Assembly: GCF_017743865.1 (NCBI RefSeq)
Contig: NZ_JAGHRJ010000010.1
Location: forward strand, 1-64,000
Source of the DNA: Labrenzia sp. R4_2
GTDB lineage: Bacteria; Pseudomonadota; Alphaproteobacteria; Rhizobiales; Stappiaceae
Direction: 5' to 3'
DNA length: 64,000 nucleotides
In this document: positions 9,319 to 18,323 of the stretch, piece by piece
Layout of the letters: the number at the start of each line of letters is the position of its first letter
How positions within the stretch are numbered: the first letter of the stretch is position 1
The notes under the pieces: generated by a model
Seen by the model: the letters and a program-made list of their open reading frames with translations, nothing else
The model's database searches: none
What the model was told of the DNA's origin: nothing
Program-made: the position numbers and the translations under genes

Positions 9319-10922
9319 CACGAATGAAATCCCTGCTCAACACCGGGTCTGACGACTTTCGGGAAAACGACGCGCGGTATCGCGAAAAGGTCGACGAGCT
9401 ACACGCCCTCCGACTGACCCAACGCATCGGCGGCCCCGAAAAGGCGCGCGAACGACATGTAAAAAAGGGCAAGATCCTGCCGCGCGAACGGATCGAGCGC
9501 CTGATCGACCCCGGCACGCCCTTCCTCGAGATCGGCGAGCTGGCCGGACTGAACAAATACGATGGCGTGCCTCCCGGGGCGGGGATCATCACCGGCATCG
9601 GGGTAATCGAGGGCCGTCAGTGCATGATCATCGCCAACGACGCCACGGTGAAGGGCGGCACCTATTTCGGCATGACCTCCCGCAAGCATGTGCGCGCCCA
9701 GAAGATTGCGTGGAAGAACCGCCTTCCGGTCATCACGCTGGTCGATTCTGGCGGCGCCTTCCTTCCCGATCAGGAAAACATATTTCCCGACGAGGGCCAG
9801 TTCGGCTCAATCTTCCATCAGCAGATCGGCATGTCGGGCGACGGTGTGCCGCAGATTGCCGTGGTCATGGGCCCCTGTACGGCGGGCGGCGCCTATATCC
9901 CCGCGCTCTGCGACGAGGTGGTGATCGTGCGCGGCCAGGGCTTCATGTATCTGGGCGGGCCGGAGTTGACCTTTGCCGCAACCGGCGAGAAGGTGGATGC
10001 CGAGGAACTGGGCGGCGCCAAGATGCACTCGTCAGTGTCGGGCGTGACCGACCACCTGGCCGAGGATGACGCCCACGCGCTGGCCATCACGCGCGAGATC
10101 GTCAGCCATCTGGGCGAAAAGCCCCTGCCCCGCAAGACGCCCGAGACGCCGCGCCCGCCGGCCTATCCGGTCGAGGAAATCTACGGCATTGTCAGCCGTG
10201 ACCCTAAAGTGCCGACCGACAACCGCGAGATCGTCGCGCGGCTTGTCGATGATAGCGATTTCCACGAGTTCAAGCCGCTTTATGGCGATACGATCATGAC
10301 CGGCTGGGGCCGTATCCACGGCCACGAGGTGGGCATTCTGGCCAATACCGGCGTGCTCTTTGTCGAGGCCGCACTGAAGGCAACGCATTTCATCAATCTT
10401 TGCGTGCAGCGCGATATTCCGCTGCTGTTCCTGGCCGATGTGAACGGCTTCATGGTGGGCCGCGAGGTCGAACAGATGGGCATCGCCAAGGCCGGCGCCA
10501 AGATGATCACGGCCATGTCTTCGGCCCGGGTGCCGAAATTCACCATTATCACCGGCGGCTCCTATGGGGCGGGATACCTGGCCATGCTGGGCCGTCCGTT
10601 CCAGCCGGACGCGATGTTCGCCTGGCCCACGGGGCGCTCCGCAATCATGGGGCCGGAACAGGCCGCAAGCGTGCTGGCCCAGGTCCGCGCCCAGATCAAC
10701 GAGCGCGACGGCAAAAGCTGGACCCCCGAGGAGGAGGAAGCCTTCAAGGCGCCGATCCGCAAGGAATACGAGGATTTTCAGGGGGCCTATAATTTTGCTT
10801 CCAACCTTTGGATCGACAGCGTGATCGAGCCCTGTGAGACCCGTGACGTCATGGCGCTGATGCTGGATGTGACATCGCGCAGACCCAAGGTCGATACCAA
10901 CTTCGGCGTGTTCAGGATGTGA
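9315..10922 (+). CDS. Acyl-CoA carboxylase, carboxyltransferase (beta) subunit
   Basis: A 535-residue carboxyltransferase with duplicated crotonase-like halves, of the methylcrotonyl/geranyl-CoA carboxylase type. The N-terminal half carries GPCTAGGAYIPALCDE, and the C-terminal half GGSYGAGYLAMLGR and MGPEQAASVLAQV. It transfers CO2 from biotin to an acyl-CoA, in the 3-methylcrotonyl branch to the gamma-methyl carbon of a 3-methyl-2-enoyl-CoA. It directly precedes the biotin-carboxylase subunit, the order seen in liu and atu operons. ATGA overlap with the ligase gene. Whether it is methylcrotonyl-, geranyl- or propionyl-type needs the substrate-pocket residues in an alignment. Confidence 0.92.
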   Translation: MTRMKSLLNTGSDDFRENDARYREKVDELHALRLTQRIGGPEKARERHVKKGKILPRERIERLIDPGTPFLEIGELAGLNKYDGVPPGAGIITGIGVIEGRQCMIIANDATVKGGTYFGMTSRKHVRAQKIAWKNRLPVITLVDSGGAFLPDQENIFPDEGQFGSIFHQQIGMSGDGVPQIAVVMGPCTAGGAYIPALCDEVVIVRGQGFMYLGGPELTFAATGEKVDAEELGGAKMHSSVSGVTDHLAEDDAHALAITREIVSHLGEKPLPRKTPETPRPPAYPVEEIYGIVSRDPKVPTDNREIVARLVDDSDFHEFKPLYGDTIMTGWGRIHGHEVGILANTGVLFVEAALKATHFINLCVQRDIPLLFLADVNGFMVGREVEQMGIAKAGAKMITAMSSARVPKFTIITGGSYGAGYLAMLGRPFQPDAMFAWPTGRSAIMGPEQAASVLAQVRAQINERDGKSWTPEEEEAFKAPIRKEYEDFQGAYNFASNLWIDSVIEPCETRDVMALMLDVTSRRPKVDTNFGVFRM

Positions 10923-10932
10923 GGAGCGAACC

Positions 10933-12939
10933 GTGAAAATCAAAACGCTTCTGATCGCCAACCGCGGCGAAATTGCCTGCCGGATCGCGCGCACCGCGCG
11001 GGCCAGCGGTATCATTCCCGTCGGCGTGCATTCGCAGGCCGACGCCAATGCCCTGCATGTCCGCGAGATTGGCAAATCTGTCTGTATCGGCGCCGGGCCT
11101 GCATCCGAGAGCTATCTGAAAATCGACGCGGTGATTGCCGCTGCGCAATCGGTGGGCGCGGATGCGATCCATCCCGGTTACGGCTTTCTGGCCGAAAACC
11201 CCGATTTTGCCCGCGCGGTCGAAGCCGCCGGCATGATCTTCATGGGGCCGACGCCGGAAACGCTTGAACGTTTCGGCGACAAGGCCAGCGCCAAAGAGGC
11301 CGCCGTGGCGGCCAGCGTCCCGGTGATTTCGGGCGCCGAAGGTGCGCGGTCCGATCCAGAGCAGATTGCCGAGGAGGTGCGCCAAATGGGCCTGCCGGTG
11401 CTGCTCAAGGCTGTCGGCGGCGGAGGCGGGCGAGGGCAACGGCTCGTCACCGACGAAACCACGCTGGTCGAGGACATCGAAGGCGCGCTGCGCGAAGCAA
11501 AATCCACCTTTGGTTCCGAAGGGCTGCTGCTGGAACGCTTCCTGCCCGATGCGCGCCATGTCGAAGTGCAGATCGCAGGTGACGGCAAAGGTCATGTGGT
11601 GCACCTGTTCGAACGCGATTGCACGCTTCAGCGCCGCCACCAGAAGGTCATCGAGGAAGCCCCGGCCTGGGGTCTGTCCCGGACGCTTATGGACGACATC
11701 GCGCGCGACGCGGTGCGCCTTGGTGAAACGCTGGACTATCGCGGGCTGGGCACGGTCGAGTTTCTGGTCGCGGGGGACGAGTATTTCTTCCTTGAGGTAA
11801 ACCCGCGCATTCAGGTGGAACATCCCGTCACCGAAGCGATCACCGGACTGGACCTTGTCGCGCTTCACCTGCGCATTGCCGAAGGCGCGGGCCTTGGGCT
11901 GGTGCAGGATGACCTCAAGATCAACGGACACGCGGTCGAAGCGCGGCTCTATGCCGAAGATCCGGCGATGCAATTCGCCCCCTCGACCGGCACCTTGACC
12001 ACGCTCAGCCTGCCGTCGGGCCTGCGCATCGACAGCGGCGTCGAGGAAGGCGATGCGGTCACGCCTTATTACGACCCGATGATCGCCAAGCTGATCGTGC
12101 ACGCGCCCGACCGGGAAACCGCATTGGCACGTCTGGCCACGGCGCTTGATCATGTCGCGGTCGAAGGCGTCGAGACCAATCGCGCCTTTCTGAGGGCACT
12201 GGCGCGAAACCATGAATTCGAACGGATGCAGGTGCATACCCGCTGGATCGACGGCTGGCTGGATGAGCTGACACAGGCAACCGCCCTGACCCGCCCCGAT
12301 CTGTGGAAAGCGGTCGCCGCCATTCTGTTCGTGGCCGCCTCGCGCGGCGATACGGATGCCAATCCCTGGACCAACCGTGATGCCTTTACCGGCTGGCGGC
12401 TTGGCCTGGGCGGCGATGCGATGGAAGCAGGGCAAAGCGTGACGCTCACCGATTCTGACGAGGCATCCGAAGAACTGCGCATCGGCCCTGTCAAACCGGG
12501 CGCCGAATACACGGTCCGTCTAGGAAACGGCGAGGCGCTGACACTGTCGGCACGTGAACTGATGCCGGGCCGTTGGCGTGTCGGCGAAGGCGACACCGTC
12601 CACCTGATCGCCGCGCGCCTGCACGCCGGCGTGATCGAACTGGACACACCCGAAGGCTGCCTGGTCTTCCGCCCCGCCGCGCCCCTTGCCTTTGCCGGCG
12701 GCGATGCCGCGGCGGATCGCGCCGTGACCTCTCCGCTGACCGGCATGATTGTCGAAATCAAGGTTTCCGACGGCCAGACTGTCACCGAAGGCGATGTGGT
12801 TGCGGTCATGGAATCCATGAAACTCGAAATCTCGATCCGGGCGGCCGCGGCCGGAATAGCCAGCAATATATCCGTCTCGAATGGGGACATGGTCGATCGC
12901 GGCCAGGTCATCGCCGAGATTCTGCCATCCGAGGAGTGA
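10933..12939 (+). CDS. Acyl-CoA carboxylase, biotin carboxylase/BCCP (alpha) subunit
   Basis: A 668-residue fused subunit: biotin carboxylase N-domain (LLIANRGEIACRI), ATP-grasp with the glycine loop VGGGGGRGQRLV, the EVNPRIQVEHPVTE active site, a mid domain, and a C-terminal biotinyl domain. The biotinylation site is AVMESMKLEIS, with the lysine at about residue 630. It uses ATP and bicarbonate to carboxylate its own biotin for the beta subunit encoded just upstream. Starts with GTG after GAGGAGCGAACC. The size and fused BCCP match MccA/LiuD/AtuF rather than the stand-alone AccC of fatty-acid synthesis. Confidence 0.93.
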   Translation: MKIKTLLIANRGEIACRIARTARASGIIPVGVHSQADANALHVREIGKSVCIGAGPASESYLKIDAVIAAAQSVGADAIHPGYGFLAENPDFARAVEAAGMIFMGPTPETLERFGDKASAKEAAVAASVPVISGAEGARSDPEQIAEEVRQMGLPVLLKAVGGGGGRGQRLVTDETTLVEDIEGALREAKSTFGSEGLLLERFLPDARHVEVQIAGDGKGHVVHLFERDCTLQRRHQKVIEEAPAWGLSRTLMDDIARDAVRLGETLDYRGLGTVEFLVAGDEYFFLEVNPRIQVEHPVTEAITGLDLVALHLRIAEGAGLGLVQDDLKINGHAVEARLYAEDPAMQFAPSTGTLTTLSLPSGLRIDSGVEEGDAVTPYYDPMIAKLIVHAPDRETALARLATALDHVAVEGVETNRAFLRALARNHEFERMQVHTRWIDGWLDELTQATALTRPDLWKAVAAILFVAASRGDTDANPWTNRDAFTGWRLGLGGDAMEAGQSVTLTDSDEASEELRIGPVKPGAEYTVRLGNGEALTLSARELMPGRWRVGEGDTVHLIAARLHAGVIELDTPEGCLVFRPAAPLAFAGGDAAADRAVTSPLTGMIVEIKVSDGQTVTEGDVVAVMESMKLEISIRAAAAGIASNISVSNGDMVDRGQVIAEILPSEE

Positions 12940-12943
12940 TGAA

Positions 12944-13903
12944 ATGAGCGACTTTCCCAAATTCGTCGAGTTTCGCGAAGAAGGCCCGCGCGAGGGCTTC
13001 CAGATCGAAAAAAAAATCTATCCGGTCGAAGAGCGGATCGAACTGATCGACAGGCTTAGCGAAACCGGTCTGAAACGCATCCAGGTCGGCAGCTTTGTCA
13101 GCCCGAAATACGTGCCACAGATGGCAGATACAGGTGAACTGTTCCAGCGTATCAAACGCAAGCCGGGGGTGAATTACACCTCGCTTTGGCTGAACGACAA
13201 AGGGTTTCGCAAGGCTCTGACCGCGCATGAGGTCGATATCGACCCGCGCCTGCTGTTCTATCCCTCCGAGGCATTCGCCCAATCGAACAACAATTGTTCC
13301 TCGGCGGAGATGCGGGAAAAACAACGCGACTGGGTCCGTCTTTACAAGGAAGAAGGATATACCGTCGACGCGGCCTATGTGATGACGGCCTTTGGCTGCA
13401 ACTTCGAAGGCCCCATCCCGCAAGAGCGCATCCTGGACGATTTCCGCTTCATTCTTCAGCTGTGCGAAGAAGAGGACATCCCCGTACCGATCCTTGTGAT
13501 CGCCGACACCATGGGTTGGGGAAACCCCGAGGCGGTCAAACGCATGATCGGCGCGCTGCGCGAAATGGCGCCCGAGGCGCGCATCGGTATGCACATCCAT
13601 GACACGCGTGGGTTGGGGATCGCCAACCTTTATGCCGCCCTGTCGATGGGCGTGGACATGTTCGAAAGCTCAGTCGCCGGTCTTGGCGGCTGTCCTTTCG
13701 CGGGCCACGGCCACGCGCGCGCTGCAGGAAATGTCTGCACCGAGGATGCGGTGTTCCTGTGTCATGAGCTCGGCATCGAAACCGGCATTGATCTGGACAA
13801 GCTGATCGCAGCGGCGCTCAAGGCAGAAGAGATCATCGGCGTGCCGCTCATGGGCCGGGTCATGCATACCGGCGGGTTGGACAAATACCGCAAAGCGGGC
13901 TGA
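12944..13903 (+). CDS. HMG-CoA lyase-like protein
   Basis: A 319-residue DRE-TIM metallolyase. The first strand reads EFREEGPREGFQIEK, corresponding to EVGPRDGLQNE of HMG-CoA lyase; the metal-binding MHIHDTRGLGIAN and the cysteine loop SSVAGLGGCPFAGHG are intact. HMG-CoA lyase cleaves 3-hydroxy-3-methylglutaryl-CoA to acetyl-CoA and acetoacetate; homologues act on longer 3-hydroxy-3-alkylglutaryl-CoA. Right after the carboxylase, this fits a carboxylate-hydrate-cleave route. The first motif is noticeably divergent (FREEGPREG), so a different substrate is possible. GAGGAGTGATGAA precedes the ATG, overlapping the carboxylase stop. Confidence 0.85.
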   Translation: MSDFPKFVEFREEGPREGFQIEKKIYPVEERIELIDRLSETGLKRIQVGSFVSPKYVPQMADTGELFQRIKRKPGVNYTSLWLNDKGFRKALTAHEVDIDPRLLFYPSEAFAQSNNNCSSAEMREKQRDWVRLYKEEGYTVDAAYVMTAFGCNFEGPIPQERILDDFRFILQLCEEEDIPVPILVIADTMGWGNPEAVKRMIGALREMAPEARIGMHIHDTRGLGIANLYAALSMGVDMFESSVAGLGGCPFAGHGHARAAGNVCTEDAVFLCHELGIETGIDLDKLIAAALKAEEIIGVPLMGRVMHTGGLDKYRKAG

Positions 13904-13915
13904 GGAGGGAAGAAG

Positions 13916-14830
13916 ATGACAAAGGCACTTGACGGCAAGGTTGTGCTGGTCACGGGCGCGGGTGGCGGGATTGGCCGCGATATTGCGCTGATGGCGGCTG
14001 CAGAAGGCGCTGCCGTGGTGGTCAATGATCTGGGGGCATCGCTGAAGGGCACCGGCCAGACCGAAACTGCGGCGCAGAAAGTCGTCGAAGAGATCAGGGC
14101 CGCAGGGGGCGATGCCATTGCCGATGGCGGCAACGTCACCGACGCGGACGCCGCGCGCGCGATGATCGAATCCGGGGTCAAGGAATTCGGTCGCATCGAC
14201 GCGGTGGTGAACAACGCCGGCATTCTGCGCGACGGATTCTTCCACAAGATGACCTACGAGGATTTCGACGCGGTTGTGAAGGTCCATCTCTACGGTGCGT
14301 TCAACACCAGCCGCGCGGCGGCCGACTATTTCCGCGATCAAGAGGGCGGTGCTCTGGTGCACATGACCTCGACCTCGGGGCTGATCGGCAATCTGGCGCA
14401 GGCGAATTACGCGGCGGCAAAGCTGGGCATCGCGGCCTTCTCGAAATCGGTCGCGCTCGACCTGAAACGCTGGAACGTGCGTTCAAACTGCATCGCACCC
14501 TTCGCCTGGAGCCGGATGATCTCGTCTATCAAGACAGACACCCCGGAACAGGTGGCACGGGTCGAAAAGATCAAGGAGATGACACCGGCCAAGGTTGCAC
14601 CGATGGCCTGTTTCCTGATGAGCGACCGCGCGGCTGACGTATCAGGGCAGATATTTGCGGTTCGCAAGAACGAGATCTTCCTGTTCAACCAGCCGCGCCC
14701 GATAAGGTCGGTCCATTCCGGTGATGGTTGGACCGCCGATGAAATCGCCGAGCGCGCTATTCCCGCGCTCAAATCGCAATTCACGCCGCTCGAAGTTTCG
14801 GCGGACGTCTTTTCTTGGGATCCGGTCTGA
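13916..14830 (+). CDS. SDR-family 3-hydroxyacyl-CoA dehydrogenase-like protein
   Basis: A 304-residue short-chain dehydrogenase. The NAD(P) loop TGAGGGIGRD, the NNAG motif, the catalytic Ser (TSTSGLIG) and YAAAK are present. The insert VVNDLGASLKGTGQTE resembles the dehydrogenase domain of peroxisomal multifunctional enzyme 2, and the C-terminal extension (about 60 residues) is longer than in classical SDRs. Likely reaction: oxidation of a (3R)-hydroxyacyl-CoA to 3-oxoacyl-CoA, a good partner for the MaoC-type hydratase at the end of the operon, which would supply an R-hydroxy product. The start follows GAGGAGGGAAGAAG. Its stop overlaps the next start (TGATG). Confidence 0.85.
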   Translation: MTKALDGKVVLVTGAGGGIGRDIALMAAAEGAAVVVNDLGASLKGTGQTETAAQKVVEEIRAAGGDAIADGGNVTDADAARAMIESGVKEFGRIDAVVNNAGILRDGFFHKMTYEDFDAVVKVHLYGAFNTSRAAADYFRDQEGGALVHMTSTSGLIGNLAQANYAAAKLGIAAFSKSVALDLKRWNVRSNCIAPFAWSRMISSIKTDTPEQVARVEKIKEMTPAKVAPMACFLMSDRAADVSGQIFAVRKNEIFLFNQPRPIRSVHSGDGWTADEIAERAIPALKSQFTPLEVSADVFSWDPV

Positions 14831-15624
14831 TGGGCAAACGCAAAGAGAAAATCAGCTCCGACATCGCCTGGAGCACCGCCGACAAGATCACCGTGCGCGG
14901 GCTTGACCTGCCCAACGAGATCCTGGGCCACATGAACCTTGGCGATCTGGCGTTCCTGCAACTGACGGGCCGCAAGGCCTCGCCCGAGGAAAGCCGGGTG
15001 TTCAACGCCATCGTCATCACTCTGGTCGAACATGGTATCACGCCCTCGGCCTTGGCGGCGCGGATGACCTATATGGGCGCGCCGGAATCGCTTCAGGCGG
15101 CTGTGGCGGCTGGCTTGTGTGGGCTTGGCACCGTCTTTGTCGGCTCGATGGAGGGTGCCTCGAAGATGCTTTACGAGGCACTGCCGCAGGACAAGTTGGG
15201 CACCGGTGTCGATCTGGATACGCTGGCCGTCGAGACGGTGGAAAAATTCCGCGCCCGCAAGATGATCGTGCCGGGGCTCGGACATCCGGTGCACAAGCCG
15301 GTCGATCCGCGCACCCCGCGCCTGTTCCAGATCGCTGCCGAGAACGGCAAGTCCGGTGAATACATCGAGTTGATCCAGAAAATTCAGGCCGTTGCCGAAG
15401 AAAAATCGGGCAAGATGCTGCCGATCAACGCCACCGGCGCGATCGGCGCGATCTGCTGCGAATTCGGCTTCCCCTGGAAGATCGTGCGCGGCTTTGGCGT
15501 GATGGCGAGGGCGATCGGTCTGGTAGGTCACATCCTCGAAGAGAGCGAAAACCCGATTTCCTACGAGCTTTGGCAGCGTGCCGAGCAGGAAATTCTTGAA
15601 ACGTCGGGTCCGGGAGCGAAGTAA
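14830..15624 (+). CDS. Citryl-CoA lyase/citrate synthase-like protein
   Basis: A 264-residue protein of the citrate synthase fold, similar in size to stand-alone citryl-CoA lyases and to the C-terminal lyase domain of ATP-citrate lyase. The active-site segment GLGHPVHKPVDPRTPRLF contains the catalytic His region, and INATGAIGAICCEFGFPW precedes the second half. Known relatives cleave or form citryl-CoA (3-hydroxy-3-carboxyglutaryl-CoA). Within an operon that already has an HMG-CoA-lyase-like gene, it offers a second C-C cleavage (or condensation) of a tertiary 3-hydroxy acyl-CoA. It overlaps the SDR stop by one base. The reaction here is inference. Confidence 0.75.
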   Translation: MGKRKEKISSDIAWSTADKITVRGLDLPNEILGHMNLGDLAFLQLTGRKASPEESRVFNAIVITLVEHGITPSALAARMTYMGAPESLQAAVAAGLCGLGTVFVGSMEGASKMLYEALPQDKLGTGVDLDTLAVETVEKFRARKMIVPGLGHPVHKPVDPRTPRLFQIAAENGKSGEYIELIQKIQAVAEEKSGKMLPINATGAIGAICCEFGFPWKIVRGFGVMARAIGLVGHILEESENPISYELWQRAEQEILETSGPGAK

Positions 15625-15627
15625 CCA

Positions 15628-16791
15628 ATGCAGACGTCAGCCCCAGACACTCACGCCGATCTGCGCGACGCCTTGCGCGCACTCTGCGCGCAGTTTCCGC
15701 CAGAGTATCATCGCAAGTTCGGCGAAAACGAAACCTACCCCGAGGAATTCGTCGATGCGCTGACCCGCGAGGGCTGGCTTGCCGCGATGATCCCAGAGGA
15801 ATACGGTGGCTCGGGTCTGGGGTTGACGGAAGCCTCGATCATCATGGAGGAGGTGAACCGCTGCGGCGGAAACGCGGGCCATTGCCACGGGCAGATGTAT
15901 AACATGGGCACGCTTCTGCGACATGGTTCGGATGAGCAAAAGCAGAAATACCTGCCCGGTATTGCCAGCGGTGAGTTGCGCCTGCAATCCATGGCCGTGA
16001 CCGAACCGACAACCGGGACCGACACCACCAAACTGAAGACCACCGCGGTCAAGAAGGGTGACCGGTATGAGATCAATGGCCAGAAGGTCTGGATCAGCCG
16101 TATCCAGCATTCTGACCTGATGATCCTGCTGGCACGCACCACGCCGCTGAACGAGGTCAAGAAAAAGTCGCAGGGCCTGTCGATCTTTATGGTCGATTTA
16201 AAAGAGGCAATCGGCAACGGGATGGAAGTCCGCCCGATCGCCAATATGCCCGGCCACGAAACCAATGAAGTGTTTTTCGACAACCTGGAAATCCCCGCTG
16301 AGAACCTGATGGGCACCGAGGGGCGCGGGTTTTACCATATTCTTGACGGGCTGAACGCCGAACGGACCCTGATTGCGGCGGAATGTATCGGTGATGGATA
16401 CTGGTTCGTTGACAAGGCCCGCGCCTATGCCGGCGACCGCGTGGTCTTTGACCGTCCCATCGGCCAGAACCAGGGCGTGCAATTCCCTATCGCCAGGTCC
16501 TATGTGAACATCGAGGCCGCCAATCTGATGCGCTTTGAAGCCTGCAGGCGGTTCGACGCCGGGCTGGATTGCGGAGCGCAGGCGAATATGGCCAAGCTGC
16601 TGGCCTCGGAGGCCAGCTGGGAAGCGGCCAATGCCTGCATCCAGACCCATGGCGGCTTTGGTTTCGCGCGGGAATACGATGTGGAGCGAAAGTTCCGCGA
16701 GGCCCGGCTGTATCAGGTGGCGCCGATCTCCACCAACCTGATTCTGTCCTATGTCGGCGAGCATATCCTGGGTATGCCGCGATCCTTCTGA
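15628..16791 (+). CDS. Acyl-CoA dehydrogenase 3
   Basis: A 387-residue acyl-CoA dehydrogenase. MAVTEPTTGTDTTKLK is the FAD-proximal loop, GQKVWISRIQHSD the strand-domain signature, and QTHGGFGFAREYDVERKFRE the C-terminal signature. The terminal segment is VAPISTNLILSYVGEHILGMPRSF-like, lacking the EGT glutamate, as in dehydrogenase 2. It begins three bases after the lyase gene and is followed after 10 bases by the hydratase. Three full-length dehydrogenases in a single operon imply several successive or alternative desaturation steps. Confidence 0.92.
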   Translation: MQTSAPDTHADLRDALRALCAQFPPEYHRKFGENETYPEEFVDALTREGWLAAMIPEEYGGSGLGLTEASIIMEEVNRCGGNAGHCHGQMYNMGTLLRHGSDEQKQKYLPGIASGELRLQSMAVTEPTTGTDTTKLKTTAVKKGDRYEINGQKVWISRIQHSDLMILLARTTPLNEVKKKSQGLSIFMVDLKEAIGNGMEVRPIANMPGHETNEVFFDNLEIPAENLMGTEGRGFYHILDGLNAERTLIAAECIGDGYWFVDKARAYAGDRVVFDRPIGQNQGVQFPIARSYVNIEAANLMRFEACRRFDAGLDCGAQANMAKLLASEASWEAANACIQTHGGFGFAREYDVERKFREARLYQVAPISTNLILSYVGEHILGMPRSF

Positions 16792-16801
16792 GGCGGAGAC
16801 C

Positions 16802-17647
16802 ATGAGCAAAACCGATCTTGGCACACTCAAGCCCTGGCTGGGGCGCACCGACACCAAGGACGACATCCTGACCCCGGGGCTGATCGAACGGTTCCGCGCC
16901 ACTCTTGGCACACATCTTAGCGACCGGGCGGACGCGGCCCCGCTGGGGATTCACTGGTGCCTGGCGCTAGAGGCGGTGCCGTCCGACGCCCTGGCCGTTG
17001 ACGGGCACACCAAGAAGGGCGCCTTTCTGCCGCCAGTCCCCCTGCCCTCGCGGATGTGGGCAGGAGGTGACGTGACGCATGTCGCCCCGCTCACGGTGGG
17101 CGAAACCGTCACCCGGCATTCGGTGGTCGAAGACATCGCCGCGAAACAGGGCCGCAGCGGAGAACTGGTGTTCGTCACCGTGCGGCACGAATATTCCTGC
17201 CGCGGCCGGGTCTGCATCTCGGAACGCCAGGACATCGTATACAAGGATGTCACGCCCCCCCGGACCGCGCCGGCACACGCAGCGCCCGACGAAACGGAAC
17301 CGAACACGCTGAAATCCGTGGTCACTCCGGATCCCACGCTTCTGTTCCGGTATTCCGCGCTGACGTTCAATGCGCATCGTATCCATTATGACCATGTCTA
17401 CACGACCCGAACCGAGGCTTATCCGGGCCTGGTGGTTCACGGACCGTTGCAGGCGACCCTACTCCTGAATATCGCGGCCGAGGCGCTGGGGCATACGCCG
17501 GGGCGGTTTTCGTTCCGCGGGGCCGCGCCGGTCACTCTTCCCTGCAGGTTGCATCTGCATTGCAGGGACGATGGCAGCGAAGGCGCGGTCTGGTGTCAGG
17601 ACCAGACCGGATTGCGCAGTTTCATCGCGAACTACGCCGGAAAATGA
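16802..17647 (+). CDS. MaoC/HTD-type acyl-CoA hydratase
   Basis: A 281-residue double-hotdog protein resembling mesaconyl-C4-CoA / 3-methylfumaryl-CoA hydratases (HTD2-like, FAS1-type dehydratase N-domain). Recognisable parts are LPSRMWAGGD in the N-terminal half and the C-terminal hydratase segment FRYSALTFNAHRIHYDHVY with YPGLVVHGPLQATLL, which holds the Asn/His hydratase residues. It would add water to a 2-enoyl-CoA, probably branched or carboxylated. The ATG after GGCGGAGACC is the first good start following the dehydrogenase stop. Last complete gene of the operon; its stop overlaps the start of a truncated dehydrogenase. Confidence 0.82.
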   Translation: MSKTDLGTLKPWLGRTDTKDDILTPGLIERFRATLGTHLSDRADAAPLGIHWCLALEAVPSDALAVDGHTKKGAFLPPVPLPSRMWAGGDVTHVAPLTVGETVTRHSVVEDIAAKQGRSGELVFVTVRHEYSCRGRVCISERQDIVYKDVTPPRTAPAHAAPDETEPNTLKSVVTPDPTLLFRYSALTFNAHRIHYDHVYTTRTEAYPGLVVHGPLQATLLLNIAAEALGHTPGRFSFRGAAPVTLPCRLHLHCRDDGSEGAVWCQDQTGLRSFIANYAGK

Positions 17648-18321
17648 CTCTACGTCAACGTCGTTCACTCGGCGTTTCATATTGGCTCATATTTTGCAAC
17701 CTCGACGACGGGATTTCCATGGTCATCGTCGACCGCGACAATGGTGGTTATGAAAGCCGTGAGCTGCGCAAGATGGGGTTGGTCGACGCTTCCACCTGCG
17801 AACTGTTCTTCGACCGGGCCGAGACCACCTCGGCACATGTTCTGGCCAATGCCGGGGGCGGGCTGTTCCAGACCCTGAAATTGTTCGAAAGCGCGGGCGT
17901 CTTCGTCGGTCTGACCAGCGTCGGCATCGCACAGGCCGCGTTGGAATGCGCGGTCGCCTATGCCAAGAAGCGCGAACAGCACGGCAAGCCGATCGGCGGG
18001 CATCAAATGATACAGGGGTATCTGGCCGACATGGCTACTCAACTGGATGCCGCGCGGCTTCTTTGCCAACGCGGGCTGCAACTGCTGGATCTAGGTGTGC
18101 GCTGCGATACACAGACATCAATGGCGAAATGGTATGCGACGGAAATGGCCGTCGAGATCGCCGGCAAGGCCGTGCAGATCCATGGCGGCAACGGCATCAC
18201 CCGGGAATTTCCCGTGGAACGCCTTTTCCGAAACGCAAAGATCATGCCGATCCCCGATGGCACCACCGAGATCCAGAAGCTGGTCATCGGGCGAAACCTG
18301 ACAGGGTTCAACGCTTTCTAG
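17644..18321 (+). pseudogene. Acyl-CoA dehydrogenase 4, N-terminally truncated
   Basis: Codes for 225 residues, whereas the family has about 380. From SYWLIFCNLDDG onward it reads as the middle strand domain and the full C-terminal domain, including QIHGGNGITREFPVERLFRN and IPDGTTEIQKLVIGR. About 150 N-terminal residues, with part of the substrate and FAD site, are missing. The first ~10 residues (TLRQRRSLG) are not dehydrogenase-like and look like a deletion junction. A start codon overlapping the hydratase stop (ATGA) would allow translation, but the product is unlikely to be active alone. As in dehydrogenase 1, Asp stands at the catalytic-base motif. Confidence 0.75.
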
Positions 18322-18323
18322 AG

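Noticed and set aside
7894..9321. 475-codon minus-strand open frame
   Set aside because: Mirror of the PaaK-like ligase gene, which has the family motifs and sits in the operon.
9315..13903. Plain leucine (liu) operon assignment
   Set aside because: Carboxylase and lyase fit, but two ligases, citryl-CoA-lyase-like protein and MaoC-type hydratase do not belong to liu; gene symbols were therefore withheld.
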